Shown here one piece after another: positions 35,872-45,665 of a DNA stretch of 64,000 nt (the first letter of the stretch is position 1; every line of letters begins with the position of its first letter). This DNA is from NVTR01 sp965237505 (GTDB lineage Bacteria > Pseudomonadota > Alphaproteobacteria > Rhodobacterales > Rhodobacteraceae), in the NCBI GenBank assembly GCA_965237505.1, contig CBDEFR010000009.1, positions 496,001-560,000 of the forward strand, read 5' to 3'. The notes under the pieces are model-generated. The model had not been told where the DNA came from. It made no database searches and saw only the letters and a list, made by a program, of their open reading frames with translations. A program made the translations under genes and the position numbers.

Positions 35872-36652
35872 ATACCCAAGCTCGAAACCTTGACATCCTG
35901 ATCAAGCGTATTGGTGGTCAGTGACTGGTTCAAATCAACTGACAGCGACCCGGTTGGAAGGTTTTGCTGATAGGCAGCCTTGCCAAGTAACTGTACACCG
36001 CTACCGGTTGTATTGTTGACTTCAAGGCTTGCTGTCAACGATCCATCGGGTAAATCCAGCGTCCGGCCAAATGTCAGCGCCGTCGAGGTGGTCGAACCTG
36101 AATCATCGACGTTGACACCCCCGAATATGGTTCCGTCGGGCAAGTCCCGCACAAGATCGACACCGCCGAAAAATCCGCTCTCTGTCACAGGGCCACCGGC
36201 AACGGAATCTTTTTCCCGATACCCGATGTTGCCATTTAGCGTCAGCGAACTCGCCAGATCATGGCTAACAGCAACATTGTAGGCCGTTGTCTGTGACTCG
36301 GTCGTTATGGGCGGCGTGGCGCCTGAAACATAGTCGGTATAAGAGGCTGACAGCGTTCCTTGAGTAGATGGTGACAGGCGCAAATTCGCACTCACACCAA
36401 CCCGTGTGGTTGTCGAGTCAAACAGCGCCGGGTTGGTCGTACCGGCGAAATCGTTGTCTGTGTAGGACGCCGTGAGCGAAAATCCCACAGGTGCATTAAC
36501 ACCGGTATTGAATACCAGATTGTCAATCGGCATTGAATGTTGACCCCCTATCGGCGCCCAAAAATTACCCTCCTTTTGTGCTGAGCTGGCCCGTTGCTGC
36601 GTAGTCTCCATATAACGCAGCGGCGGCGGGCCAGCGTGGTTTCGGTTAAGGA

Positions 36653-37381
36653 TCAGGCTCGGTTTTTGAAACGCCAGCTTTCGTTTCCAGTTTCGACGAT
36701 CTCGCAGTGATGCGTGAGGCGGTCGAGCAGTGCGGTGGTCATTTTCGCATCACCGAAGACGCTCGGCCATTCGCCAAAGTCGAGGTTGGTTGTGACGATG
36801 ATTGAGGTGCGCTCATAGAGTTTGCTGATCAGATGGAACAGAAGCTGTCCACCGGTCTGGGCGAAGGGCAGATAGCCCAACTCGTCCAGGATCAGGAAGT
36901 CGAGGCGAGAGATCAGATCTGCCGTTCGTCCCTGCCGTTCTGCACGGGCTTCGGTATCCAGTTTGTTCACCAGATCGACGCCATTGAAGAACCGCCCGCG
37001 ACGGCCGTTTCGGATGCAGGCGCGGGCAATACTGACGGCGAGGTGGGTTTTGCCGGTTCCGGTTCCGCCGATCAGCACGAGGTTGCGCTGGTGATCCAGG
37101 AAGTCTCCCGCAGCCAGATCACGGATCAGAGTCTCGTTGATCTCGGTCGCCTCGAAGTCGAACTCTTCCAGTTCCTTGACCAGCGGCAGTTTGGCAATTG
37201 TCATCTGATATTTGATGGAGCGCGCCTGCTTCTCGCTGATCTCGGCATTCAGCAGATCCCCAATGATCTGTTGCGGTTCATGCTGGCGCTTGACTGCGGT
37301 GGTAATAATCTCATCGTAGGAGGCCTTCATTCCGTAGAGCTTCAGCTTTCCCATCGCGTCGAGCAGGTCTGAGCGTTCCAT
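36653..37381 (-). CDS. istB: IS21 helper ATPase IstB
   Basis: 242-residue DnaA/AAA+-like ATPase that activates IstA. Walker A is L-I-G-G-T-G-T-G-K-T-H, Walker B L-I-L-D-E-L-G-Y-L, and sensor region I-V-T-T-N-L-D-F-G-E-W. A C-terminal helical stretch and R-L-T-H-H complete it. The frame is intact. The start overlaps the end of the degraded istA. Confidence 0.92.
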   Translation of the reverse strand: MERSDLLDAMGKLKLYGMKASYDEIITTAVKRQHEPQQIIGDLLNAEISEKQARSIKYQMTIAKLPLVKELEEFDFEATEINETLIRDLAAGDFLDHQRNLVLIGGTGTGKTHLAVSIARACIRNGRRGRFFNGVDLVNKLDTEARAERQGRTADLISRLDFLILDELGYLPFAQTGGQLLFHLISKLYERTSIIVTTNLDFGEWPSVFGDAKMTTALLDRLTHHCEIVETGNESWRFKNRA

Positions 37382-38938
37382 CTGTTTTTCTCCTCAAGCT
37401 GTCATATCGGTCGCAATCGGCGGCAGGCTCGCAGTTCAGCCGCAGCGCATCCGGGGTTGTGATTGTCAGGGGCGGCGGCGGTTCCCGGTGCCGAGCCAGA
37501 ATGTTCAGGACAACTCCTGCGGAATGAACATTGTGCGACAGTGGCTCAGAACAGGCGGCTTCGACGGCCTCCAGACCATCGGTCAGGATGGCACCTAAGA
37601 TATCCATCATCTGGCGATCACCGCCGGGTTGGCGTTCCAGCTTGCGCTGGACCCGTCAGATTGCCGCAGGCAAATCCCATTCCCTGAACGGCGCGCCATT
37701 GCGCAAAGCGCCCGGCTTGCGCGCAAGAACGGGTAAATAATGCAGGGGATCATAGATGGTTTTGCCGCGTCCGAAGGCGCGCGTATGGCTGCCAACAATG
37801 CGGCCCTCCTGCCAGCATTCCAGCCGGTCAGCGTAGGCCCGAATATCCACCGGTCGGCCAACCGCGCGGGCATCGACCGGGTAGCGGTTGTTGTCGAAGC
37901 GGATCAGGCAGGTTTTGGAGACAGCGGCCGGAACAGCATGGAACCCATCAAACGGGCCAACATAGGGCACAAGGCTCGCGCGCTCTTTTTCGAACACTTC
38001 CCAGATTGTTTTGTCGCGCATGTCCGGATGCGTGTTGGCCCGGCCATATGCCAGGCAACGATCCTCCAGCCAGGCGTTCAGCTCAGCGTAGGATTTAAAC
38101 TTTGGTCGCGGCACAAAGAACCTTCGCCGGAGTACGCCGACCTGGTTCTCGACCTGACCCTTCTCCCAACCTGAAGCAGGCGTGCAGGCAACAGGATCAA
38201 TCAGATAATGCCCGCACATCTGTTGGAACCGGCGATTGTAGGTCCGCTCCTTGCCAACAAGAATCGCGTCCACCGCCGTCTTCATATTGTCATAGATACC
38301 CCGCGCACAGGCCCCGCCGAAAAAGGCGAACGCTTTATATGGGCGTCAAACACCATCTCCTGCGTCTCGCGCGGATAGGCCCGAACAAACGGCATCCGGC
38401 TGTGGCAGAGGCGAACATGCGCCACCTTGACGGTCGTGGTCGCGCCATCAATCAGGACAACTTCCTGGCTCCAGTCGAACTGATACGCCTCACCGGGATC
38501 AAAGCTCAGCGGAACATAAGCATCAGCGGATGCGGCCCGCGTCGCCTTCGGCCAACTGGCTGCATAGCGCCGTACCGCATCATAGCTGCCGTCGTATCCT
38601 TGGTTGCGCAGTTCTTCATATACCCGGACAAGCGTCAGGCGTTCGCGCCTAGAATGCCGAGTATTGTCGGCCAGCATATCATCCAATTGAGAACGCCAGG
38701 GATCGATCTTCGGACGCGGTTGGGTGGAACGGTCATAGCTGAACTCCGTCGCACCAGAACGTATCACCTTGCGCACTGTGTTCCGGGAAACCCGAAGCTC
38801 CCGGCATATTTGCTTGATCGACTTCCCCTGAATGAAATGCGCGCGCCTGATCTTTGCAATCGTCCCACAACCAACATCCCCAACTCGCTCCCTCAAATCT
38901 TTGAAGGAGCATCTGTACAGAACTATCAGGGGGGTCAC
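37311..38938 (-). pseudogene. istA: IS21 transposase IstA, copy B, with frameshift and nonsense
   Basis: Compared with copy A it lacks one base near 38339 (GCTTTATATGGGCG versus GCTTTATCATGTGCG on the plus strand), shifting the frame inside F-D-A-H-D-K-A-F-A. It also has CGA changed to TGA near 37657-37659, ending the second piece at L-P-A-A-I. The C-terminal region lost from copy A is readable here in pieces (M-D-I-L-G-A-I-L-T-D-G-L-E-A-V). Both copies are thus inactive for different reasons. Confidence 0.88.
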
Positions 38939-38968
38939 TTTTGGACGCCGATTACCCCAATAATGGGG

Positions 38969-39517
38969 TCAACTTTGCATGCCTATCCACACAATCAGAA
39001 ACAAAACCACCCGCAGCACCGGCCACAGCCGCACTCGCGCGGTAAAGCGGTCAACATAGTCCCAGGCTAATATTGCCCCGGCCAGCCCAAACAGTGCCCC
39101 AGACGCGCCCACCATTGGCTGGATGCTGTCTGACAGCAGCGCAAACCCGGCAGCACCGCCCAATACAGAAGACGTGTAAAGCACCAGAAAGCGCAGCTGA
39201 CCGATCCTCGGGATAACCAGCATACCCAGACTGAATAGGGTGAACATGTTGACCAGCAAGTGAATGATTCCCGCATGTAAGAAAGCGTAAGTTACGAACA
39301 TTAGATAAGGTTGGGTGGTGAAATTCGGCCGCCAGCCCGTCAACAACCCGATCCAGAACCCGCCATTTTGATAGGCCAGACTGCGCCAGCGCTGTATCCC
39401 CCAGATGCCATAGTCTGCCACGGTCAATACAATTTCCACCGCCAGGCATATCAGAAACAGGGCCCACAGAATGTAGGAGCGTTGGATCTTCAGGCGAATA
39501 CGCATGTGTTCAGTCAT
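38969..39517 (-). pseudogene. rhomboid-family intramembrane protease, C-terminus cut by IS21
   Basis: From ATG 39517, about 180 residues with five or so membrane helices. The rhomboid Ser motif G-A-S-G-A-L-F-G and the conserved L-H-A-G-I-I-H-L-L-V-N-M in an earlier helix are present. The last helix carrying the catalytic His is missing, because the frame enters the IS21 end after V-L-F-L-I-V-W-I-G-M and stops at once. It lies next to the exosortase gene on the same strand. It is probably inactive as a protease. Confidence 0.75.
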
Positions 39518-41035
39518 TGCACCAAAATCGCCAATGTCCGGCACTCTTGCAAGTCACTCAGTCCCAACGCCTTTGCAATGGCTCAGAGAGGCACAAAACC
39601 GGGAACGCGGCGAAGGCTGGCATTCATGAAGCGCTGCAGACGCGCATCCGCGTCAGCCATCGTTTCTGTTTCGATGACCGGAGTTACAAACCGGATCAGC
39701 GCCCCATCGGTCCGGCCAGTGGTCAGGCTGCTGACAAGCACCCTGATCTTGGCGGTCACGTCGTTTGTCACGCGGCTTCCGTGCTGCTCGAACCAATAAT
39801 AAACCAGCTGCTTTGTCGTGCCCTTTTGGATGACGGCGCGATTCACCTCGAATACGCCATATGCTGTGTCCGACATATCGACTTCATAGGGGTCCAAGCT
39901 AAAAATTTCCCAGCCGCCAACCGGCAGGCATATCTCGGGGTAATGGATACCCGACCCAGATGTTTGATCTTCATAGAAGGCGATGAAAAAATTCACATGG
40001 GCCGCCTCGGCGGTCTTTGTATATGTGGAATTCACATAATCGTCGGCCGCCAAAACCGCTTCCACGCCTTCATCAAGGCGCGCGGGAAAGCCATTCCAGC
40101 CGTCAAAATTGCGCGGAAACAGAACAAACGGGCTCTGGTCAACCTCCAGGCGTTCTGCCGCAGGTGCGTAGACCCAGGCTCCCGATACCGCGCCGGTCAA
40201 CAGCGCAGCGGTGACAAGGCCGGCGGAAAGTCTGATTTGGAAAACACGGTTCAGGATTTGCCCGAAATTCGTGAAATCAAGGTCAATCGTATCGGCCAGC
40301 GGCTTGGGATCAGGTGTCAATTTCTGCAGCACAATGGCTTATCACCCTTCAATTTAGCGAATTAAGCTTGCCATCTGTCCACATGCTGTGATTCAAGGAG
40401 TCTCCTGTTATAGAATTGGAGATGTTGTATGGTTGTTTCATTGGGTTTTTCTGGGGTAAACGAAGCTATCAAGGCTGATTTTATAGAGCGGCTTCCAAAG
40501 TTTCATAAATCCCGCTGCGAAGGCCTTACACTGCTTTCGAGCATCGTTCTTGATGTGCGAAGTGCGAATTTGATGGAATTATCGGCGGCTTTACCGCGTC
40601 ACATCGGCACAAAAGATCATCGGTACCAGTATGGTTCCCGTGTTTTGAGCAATTCCCACATTGATTGCGCGGAAATCATGCAGGCCTATGCTGGAGATGT
40701 ATTCACCCGTTTGGCCTCCAACGGAGAGACCATCGTTTTGATGATGGATCAAAGCCATATCAATGACGGACATGAAGTCTTGATGCTGTCAGTGCGCATG
40801 CGTGATCGCGCCTTGCCTGTGGCTTGGCGCGTGCGCAAGACAAAAGGCAATATTGGGTTTTCTCTCCAAAAAGAGTTACTGGACAGCATTCAGGATTGGA
40901 TGCCTGAAGGGGCTGATGTCATGTTAACGGGTGATCGATTTTATGGCACAGAAAGGTTAATCCATTGGTGTCAGGACGCTGGTTGGGGATATCGTATTCG
41001 CCTGAAGGGCAACCTGACTTTGCAGCACCAAGGTG

Positions 41036-42246
41036 CAGGGGAATCGCATGAAGGTTATGTCCGGAGAATTTGCAGTAAGAACCGATTGTTCCATCCGGCC
41101 TTTTTGCGCATGACCCTGAGCGATTTTTTATCTTTTGCCTTGTTGAGCAGATTCATTGCCATGTGTTTGATGACGGCAAAATTCTTGGGGCCGTGATCCT
41201 TACGAACACGGCTGTCATCATCGCGGAATGTGACGTCGAGCACCCAGTGGAGGCGGTTTTCAATCCCCCAATGGGAGCGTACCGCATGGGCAAAGCGCGG
41301 CGCATCTTTCGGTAGAGACGAGATGAAGTATCGGGTTTGTTGTGTTGTTTTCCCGTTGCTTTCACGGATCGAGACAACGCGACCAATACTGGTCAGGCCC
41401 GCCCAACCCGGATGGCGCTCTTGCAGCCATTCTATGGTGTCACTCTGGGTGTAGGTCCGGGTCTCAATCCGACCTTTATCGCCATCAACAGTCTGTAACG
41501 ACGCAGTATTTTCATGCTCCCTCTCTTCAAACCACAGTTTCACATCCTCAAAAAGGCTGCTCTGATTTCCCTTGAGCGCCAGCACGTAGTCGGCCCCCTT
41601 GTCGCGGATTTTGCAGGCAATCTGGCGTTGGCACCCCATCGCGTCCAGCGTCACGATCGCGCCCTCAACGTGGAGCAAATCCAAGAGCAATGGAATGTCC
41701 TTGATCTCGTTCTTTTTGTGCGCACTTGCCCGCTGACCCAGTACCAGACGCAGATCATCACAGTAGGCCGAGATCAAATGCAGAGGTGTTTCACCACCGG
41801 CCTTTGACCCGCGCATCGTCTTGCCATCGACGGCCACAATCGAGCCTTCAACGCGTCCCGCCAGGCCAGCAGCCCATTGCGCAAAGGCTGTACTGAACTT
41901 CTCCGGATCAAGCAGCCGAAACACCGTTGAAAGCGTGTCATGCGAGGGAATGCCGTGCTCAAAAGGGGCCAATTTGCGCAGAAACTTCAGCTTTTCTTCA
42001 CCATATTCGACAATATCAACGACACTCTCGCCGCCCGAGACCACCGCACACAGGCTTAAAAGCAGGATCTCATCAAGCGGGTAAAGCACCTTCGCCTGCT
42101 GGCGAGGGTCAGGGATGGCCGAAATAACAGATTGAAATGATGTAGTCTTTTCCAAAGCAAGTCCTCCAGATGCGTGTTCTGGTGACATTGAATCAGACGT
42201 TGATGCACGTAGCAAACACGGGCCAGCTATTCATGCGATACCCCTG
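41036..42246 (-). mobile_element. ISAs1-family insertion sequence
   Basis: 1211 bp. Ends are CAGGGGAATCGCATGAA on the left and, on the other strand, CAGGGGTATCGCATGAA on the right. A 10-bp duplication CACCAAGGTG flanks it (41026-41035 and 42247-42256). It is inserted within the IS4 copy 2, which itself is inserted in the exosortase gene, a three-level nest. Confidence 0.92.
41055..42188 (-). CDS. ISAs1-family transposase
   Basis: About 377 residues from ATG 42188 (an in-frame ATG at 42215 is an alternative). The N-terminal DUF4338/DDE_Tnp_1-associated region (I-P-D-P-R-Q-Q-A-K-V-L-Y-P-L-D-E-I-L-L) precedes catalytic motifs V-A-V-D-G-K-T-M-R-G-S, L-D-A-M-G-C-Q and H-W-G-I-E-N-R-L-H-W-V-L-D. 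The frame is intact. Confidence 0.92.
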   Translation of the reverse strand: MSPEHASGGLALEKTTSFQSVISAIPDPRQQAKVLYPLDEILLLSLCAVVSGGESVVDIVEYGEEKLKFLRKLAPFEHGIPSHDTLSTVFRLLDPEKFSTAFAQWAAGLAGRVEGSIVAVDGKTMRGSKAGGETPLHLISAYCDDLRLVLGQRASAHKKNEIKDIPLLLDLLHVEGAIVTLDAMGCQRQIACKIRDKGADYVLALKGNQSSLFEDVKLWFEEREHENTASLQTVDGDKGRIETRTYTQSDTIEWLQERHPGWAGLTSIGRVVSIRESNGKTTQQTRYFISSLPKDAPRFAHAVRSHWGIENRLHWVLDVTFRDDDSRVRKDHGPKNFAVIKHMAMNLLNKAKDKKSLRVMRKKAGWNNRFLLQILRT

Positions 42247-43191
42247 CACCAAGGTGGCGAGCTGTCTTGCATTGAAATCCGGGAGCTGATGCCGCAAGGG
42301 CTTATAAACGCGGAACTTTATGGATCAGGTGTGTTTACGAATATCGGAGTATTGCACGACGATGGTCACCCTGAGCCCTGGATCATCGCTATGAATGCAA
42401 AGCCTTCACAATACACGGTTCTCGATTATGGAATGCGATGGGGTATTGAAGCTATGTTCTCGGACTTCAAGACCCGTGGATTTGGCATCGCGCAAAGCCA
42501 AATCAAAAAGCCAGACCGACTGGAAAGGCTTATCCTTGTCATGGCAATAGCCATGTACTGGGCGGTTTCAACGGGCGCAGCAGATGAACAAATAGTCGCC
42601 GAAAGCGGCGAAAAAAGGGGATTCGCAAAACCCGAAGATCACTCTGCTCCCTCTTCAAACAGGGCCTGCGGTTCCTGCGCAGATGCTTCATAGGATATGA
42701 GAAAATCCCTAAATTATGGCAAGTTTGGATTTTTTGAAGGGTGGTAAGGCACAATGGCCATCAGAAACAGAACCGAAATGCAGGCTATGAATATCACCCA
42801 GCCCTCGAAAAAGTGCAAAAACCCTTCCGCCTGTTCGATGCCATACTGGTTCACCAGAACGCCAATCACGCCAATTCGAAACGAATTCATGAAGACCGTC
42901 AGGGGTGCCGCTGAAAGCAACAGAACCGCCTTGTGCCAAACCGGACCCCGGTAAAGAATTGCAAACAGATAGGAAAACGACAGGATCGGGAACAAATAAC
43001 GCAGACCCGAACAGGCCTCGGCGACCTGGAGCTTATAGACGCCCAGGTCAATGATATTGCCTTCCAGAAACACCGGCACACTGTGAATCCCGGAGCAATA
43101 CTGGACCACAGAAACGGTCGAATAATCTGACTGTCGCGGAGTAAAACTCCGCCATTCTAACGCCTGAGGCAAACGAGCTGAGGGCGGGGAG

Positions 43192-44691
43192 ATGTATTCT
43201 GTGGAATTGTACAGCCGGGTTCGGCGTGCGTGTCATGTCGGTGGGATGAGTGAGCGGGCGGCGGCCGGTCATTTCGGGATAGACCGCAAGACTGTGTCAA
43301 AAATTCTGAAGCATGCGGTGCCACCGGGGTATCGCAGGAATGGGCCACCAGCCCGTCCAAAGCTTGACCCGTTCATTCCGCTCATCAACCAGATATTGGA
43401 AGAGGATAAGTCGCGGCTCAAGAAGCAGCGGCATACGTCGAAGCGGATATATGAGCGTCTGCGTGATGAACATGGCTTCACCGGCGGGATCACGATTGTG
43501 ACCGACTATGTTCGCGAGAAGAAGCGCCGGACTCGGGAAGTGTTCGTGCCGCTGTCGCACGCGCCAGGCCACGCCCAGGTTGATTTTGGTGAGGCGCTTG
43601 GCGAGATTGGCGGGGTCGTGCGCAAGCTGCACTACTTTGCAATGTCTCTGCCGCACTCGGACGCGTTCTTCATCAAGGCCTATCCGGCGGAGACAACCGA
43701 GGCCTTTTGCGATGGCCATGTCTCAGCCTTTGCGTTCTTCGGCGGCGTGCCGCTGTCAGGGCTCTACGACAACACCACGATCGCGGTGGCACGGATTCTC
43801 GGGGACGGAAAACGGCAACGCACCAGAACCTTTGCTGAGTTGCAGTCGCATTACCTGTTCGAAGACAGGTTCGGCCGTCCTGGCAAGGGCAACGACAAGG
43901 GTAATGTCGAAGGCACAATCGGTTATGGCCGGCGGAACTTCCTGGTGCCGATGCCGCGCTTCGACAGTTTCGATGACCTGAACGTCCGGCTGGAGGAGCA
44001 ATGCCTCAAACGTCAGGATGAGGTTCTGCGGGGTCATTCCGAGACTATCGGCGAGCGGCCGATGCGCGACCTCGACGGCCTGATGGCGCTGCCGCCTGTA
44101 CCCTACGATGCCTGCGAGAAAGTCAGCACGCGGGCGACGTCGATCTCGATGGTCCGCTATCGCAACAACGATTACTCGGTGCCGGTCGCCTGCGCTCATC
44201 ACGAGGTTCAGGTCCGCGGCTATGTCCACGAGGTCGTCATCGGCTGCGGCGCCGAGGTGATCGCCCGCCACCAACGGTCCTATGAGAAGGCTGATATGGT
44301 CTTCGATCCGATGCACTTCCTGCCGCTGCTGGAACAGAAGGTTGGCGCGCTGGACCAGGCGGCACCGCTGCAGGGCTGGGACCTGCCAGGGGAGTTTGCC
44401 ACCCTGCACCGGCTGCTGGAAGCGCGCATGGGCAAGAAGGGCAAGCGCGAATACGTCCAGGTTCTGCGGCTGCTTGAGAGCTTCGAGATGGCGCACGTCC
44501 ACGGGGCTATCAAACAGTCGCTGGAACTGGGCGCGATCGGCTACGATGCGGTCAAGCATCTGGTGCTTTGCCGGATCGAGAGGCGCCCGCCACGGCTCGA
44601 TCTCGATATCTACCCATACCTGCCCAAAGCACTGGTCGAGACCACCAAGCCCGCGAGCTATATGAGCCTGATGACGCAGGTGCCGGCATGA
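43192..44691 (+). CDS. istA: IS21 transposase IstA, type C
   Basis: 499 residues: HTH region H-V-G-G-M-S-E-R-A-A-A-G-H-F-G-I-D-R, rve core with G-H-A-Q-V-D-F-G-E-A-L, L-Y-D-N-T-T-I-A-V and K-G-N-V-E-G-T-I-G (Asp, Asp, Glu). The C-terminal domain contains R-Y-R-N-N-D-Y-S-V-P. The stop overlaps the istB ATG (ATGA at 44688-44691). The frame is intact. Confidence 0.93.
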   Translation: MYSVELYSRVRRACHVGGMSERAAAGHFGIDRKTVSKILKHAVPPGYRRNGPPARPKLDPFIPLINQILEEDKSRLKKQRHTSKRIYERLRDEHGFTGGITIVTDYVREKKRRTREVFVPLSHAPGHAQVDFGEALGEIGGVVRKLHYFAMSLPHSDAFFIKAYPAETTEAFCDGHVSAFAFFGGVPLSGLYDNTTIAVARILGDGKRQRTRTFAELQSHYLFEDRFGRPGKGNDKGNVEGTIGYGRRNFLVPMPRFDSFDDLNVRLEEQCLKRQDEVLRGHSETIGERPMRDLDGLMALPPVPYDACEKVSTRATSISMVRYRNNDYSVPVACAHHEVQVRGYVHEVVIGCGAEVIARHQRSYEKADMVFDPMHFLPLLEQKVGALDQAAPLQGWDLPGEFATLHRLLEARMGKKGKREYVQVLRLLESFEMAHVHGAIKQSLELGAIGYDAVKHLVLCRIERRPPRLDLDIYPYLPKALVETTKPASYMSLMTQVPA

Positions 44692-45439
44692 CCGATACAC
44701 CGCAGGTTCTGCTGCAGCATCACCTAAAAAACTGCGCTTGCCGACATTCCTGGGCGAATATTCCAAACTTGCGCAACAATGCGCTGCTGAGAAGAAGGAT
44801 CACGTCCAGTATTTACTGCGGCTCTGCGAACTTGAACTGATAGAGCGGGAACGCCGGATGATCGAGCGGCGCATCAAGGCCGCGAAGTTTCCAGCCACCA
44901 AGAGCCTGGACAGCTTCGATTTCAAGGCGATCGCGTCACTCAACAAGCCGCTCGTGCTGGAGCTGGCGCGCTGTGAATACATCGACAAATACCAGAACAT
45001 CATTGCCCTGGGGCCAAGTGGCACCGGTAAAACCCATGTCGCACTGAGGCTGGGATTGGCCGCCTGCCAGAAGGGCCTCAAGGTCCGCTTCATAACCGCC
45101 GCATCACTGGTTCACGAATTGATCGAAGCTGTCGATGAACGCCGCCTGCAGAGGTTCCAAAAACAACTCACCAGCCAGAACCTTCTGATCATTGACGAGC
45201 TGGGCTTTGTCCCCTTGAGCAAAACCGGCGCTGAGCTGCTCTTCGAAGTCATCTCCCAATGCTATGAACGCGGCTCCATAATAATCACCTCAAATCTGCC
45301 GTTCGACGAATGGACCGAAATATTCGGATCCGAGCGCCTCACCGGTGCGCTCCTGGATCGCCTCACCCACCACGTCCATATACTGGAGATGAACGGCGAC
45401 AGCTTTCGGCTAAAACAGAGCCGAAACGCCAGAGCCTGA
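44688..45439 (+). pseudogene. istB: IS21 helper ATPase IstB, type C, N-terminal frameshift at an A6 run
   Basis: From ATG 44688 the frame reads T-D-T-P-Q-V-L-L-Q-H-H-L-K and then leaves the IstB frame at an A6 run (44726-44731); one more A would give L-K-K-L-R-L-P-T-F-L-G-E-Y. The remainder is complete: Walker A L-G-P-S-G-T-G-K-T-H, Walker B L-I-I-D-E-L-G-F-V, I-I-T-S-N-L-P-F-D-E-W. Slippage on the A-run or a TTG start at 44738 could still give a near-complete protein, so inactivation is likely but not certain. Confidence 0.75.
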
Positions 45440-45665
45440 ACCCGGTCTGAACTTGATGGATGTTGGCCTTTGGCCAACATGCGCCTTGTCACGCGTTAGC
45501 TTTATGGGGAGCACACCCAACAAGGCGCGGCACCTCAACTGGCCCACTTTTACTCCGGCGAATGGCCCCTTTTTACGCCGGGATTGACAGCTCGATCCGA
45601 CGTCCGGCCGACATTGTCCGTCTGCTTGGCATCACCCCAATTGCCACCGTGCCCTATATTCGAAC

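Larger units (their letters stand above)
34414..36537 (-). pseudogene. outer-membrane beta-barrel protein (exosortase-cluster type), split by IS4 and truncated by IS21
   Basis: The inner part (36537 to 35882) is a series of alternating strands (T-A-S-Y-T-D, S-A-N-L-R-L, L-N-G-N-I-G-Y-R, L-T-A-S-L-E-V). The end part (34681 to 34414) finishes with N-I-Q-F-R-F, the aromatic C-terminus recognised by BAM. An IS4 element (34682-35871) sits between them with a 9-bp duplication; removal joins S-S-L-G-I to N-Y-G-R-T-L-S-A. The N-terminus is missing beyond the IS21 end at 36538. Together with the nearby exosortase, polysaccharide chain-length protein and tyrosine kinase it resembles the outer-membrane proteins of PEP-CTERM/exopolysaccharide loci. 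Confidence 0.75.
36538..38979 (-). mobile_element. IS21-family element, copy B
   Basis: About 2440 bp with TG...CA ends: left TGTTGACCCCCTATCGGCG, right (other strand) TGCAAAGTTGACCCCATTAT, with further internal sub-repeats of GTTGACCCC. No target duplication is visible between flanks CATTGAA and TGCCTAT, and the two flanks belong to different genes (barrel protein and rhomboid). A deletion or recombination has therefore followed insertion. istB is intact and istA is mutated. Confidence 0.88.
40429..42693 (+). pseudogene. IS4-family transposase, copy 2, split by ISAs1
   Basis: The first 202 residues (40429-41035) end at L-Q-H-Q-G within a duplicated CACCAAGGTG. The rest resumes from 42257 (G-E-L-S-C-I-E-I-R) to the same C-terminus as copy 1. 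The two halves add up to the complete protein once the ISAs1 and one duplication are removed, so insertion was clean. Confidence 0.9.
40338..42748 (+). mobile_element. IS4-family insertion sequence, copy 2, interrupted by ISAs1
   Basis: Ends CTTATCACCCTTCAA (one mismatch from copy 1) and TTGAA-GGGTGGTAAG. GCACAATGG is duplicated at 40329-40337 and 42749-42757, 9 bp as in copy 1. It lies inside the exosortase gene. An ISAs1 element (41036-42246) splits its transposase. Confidence 0.9.
39583..43131 (-). pseudogene. xrtD: exosortase fused to EpsI domain (XrtD-like), interrupted by IS4/ISAs1 and 5'-truncated by IS21
   Basis: The upstream part (43131 to 42749) shows the exosortase core: V-A-E-A-C-S-G-L-R-Y-L with the catalytic Cys, N-S-F-R-I-G-V-I-G with the Arg, and L-H-F-F-E-G-W with the His. 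The downstream part (40337 to 39583) is an EpsI-like domain (Y-P-E-I-C-L-P-V-G-G-W, Y-Y-W-F-E-Q-H-G). Removing the IS4 with its 9-bp duplication joins M-A-I-V to L-Q-K-L-T-P-D in frame. The N-terminal membrane helices are lost at the IS21 end (43132). Fused exosortase-EpsI proteins are, as far as I recall, the VPLPA-CTERM-specific XrtD of Rhodobacterales. The enzyme would cleave C-terminally tagged proteins at the inner membrane. Confidence 0.82.
43132..45589 (+). mobile_element. IS21-family element, type C
   Basis: About 2458 bp, unrelated in detail to copies A/B. Ends: TGTCGCGGAGTAAAACTCCG on the left and, on the other strand, TGTCAATCCCGGCGTAAAAA on the right. A CGGAGTAAAA sub-repeat lies near both ends. 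The flanks (ATCTGAC and GCTCGAT) do not match, so no duplication is seen. It sits between two genes truncated at their 5' ends, pointing to an IS-associated deletion. An inverted repeat ATGTTGGCC-TTT-GGCCAACAT at 45460-45480 follows istB. Confidence 0.88.
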
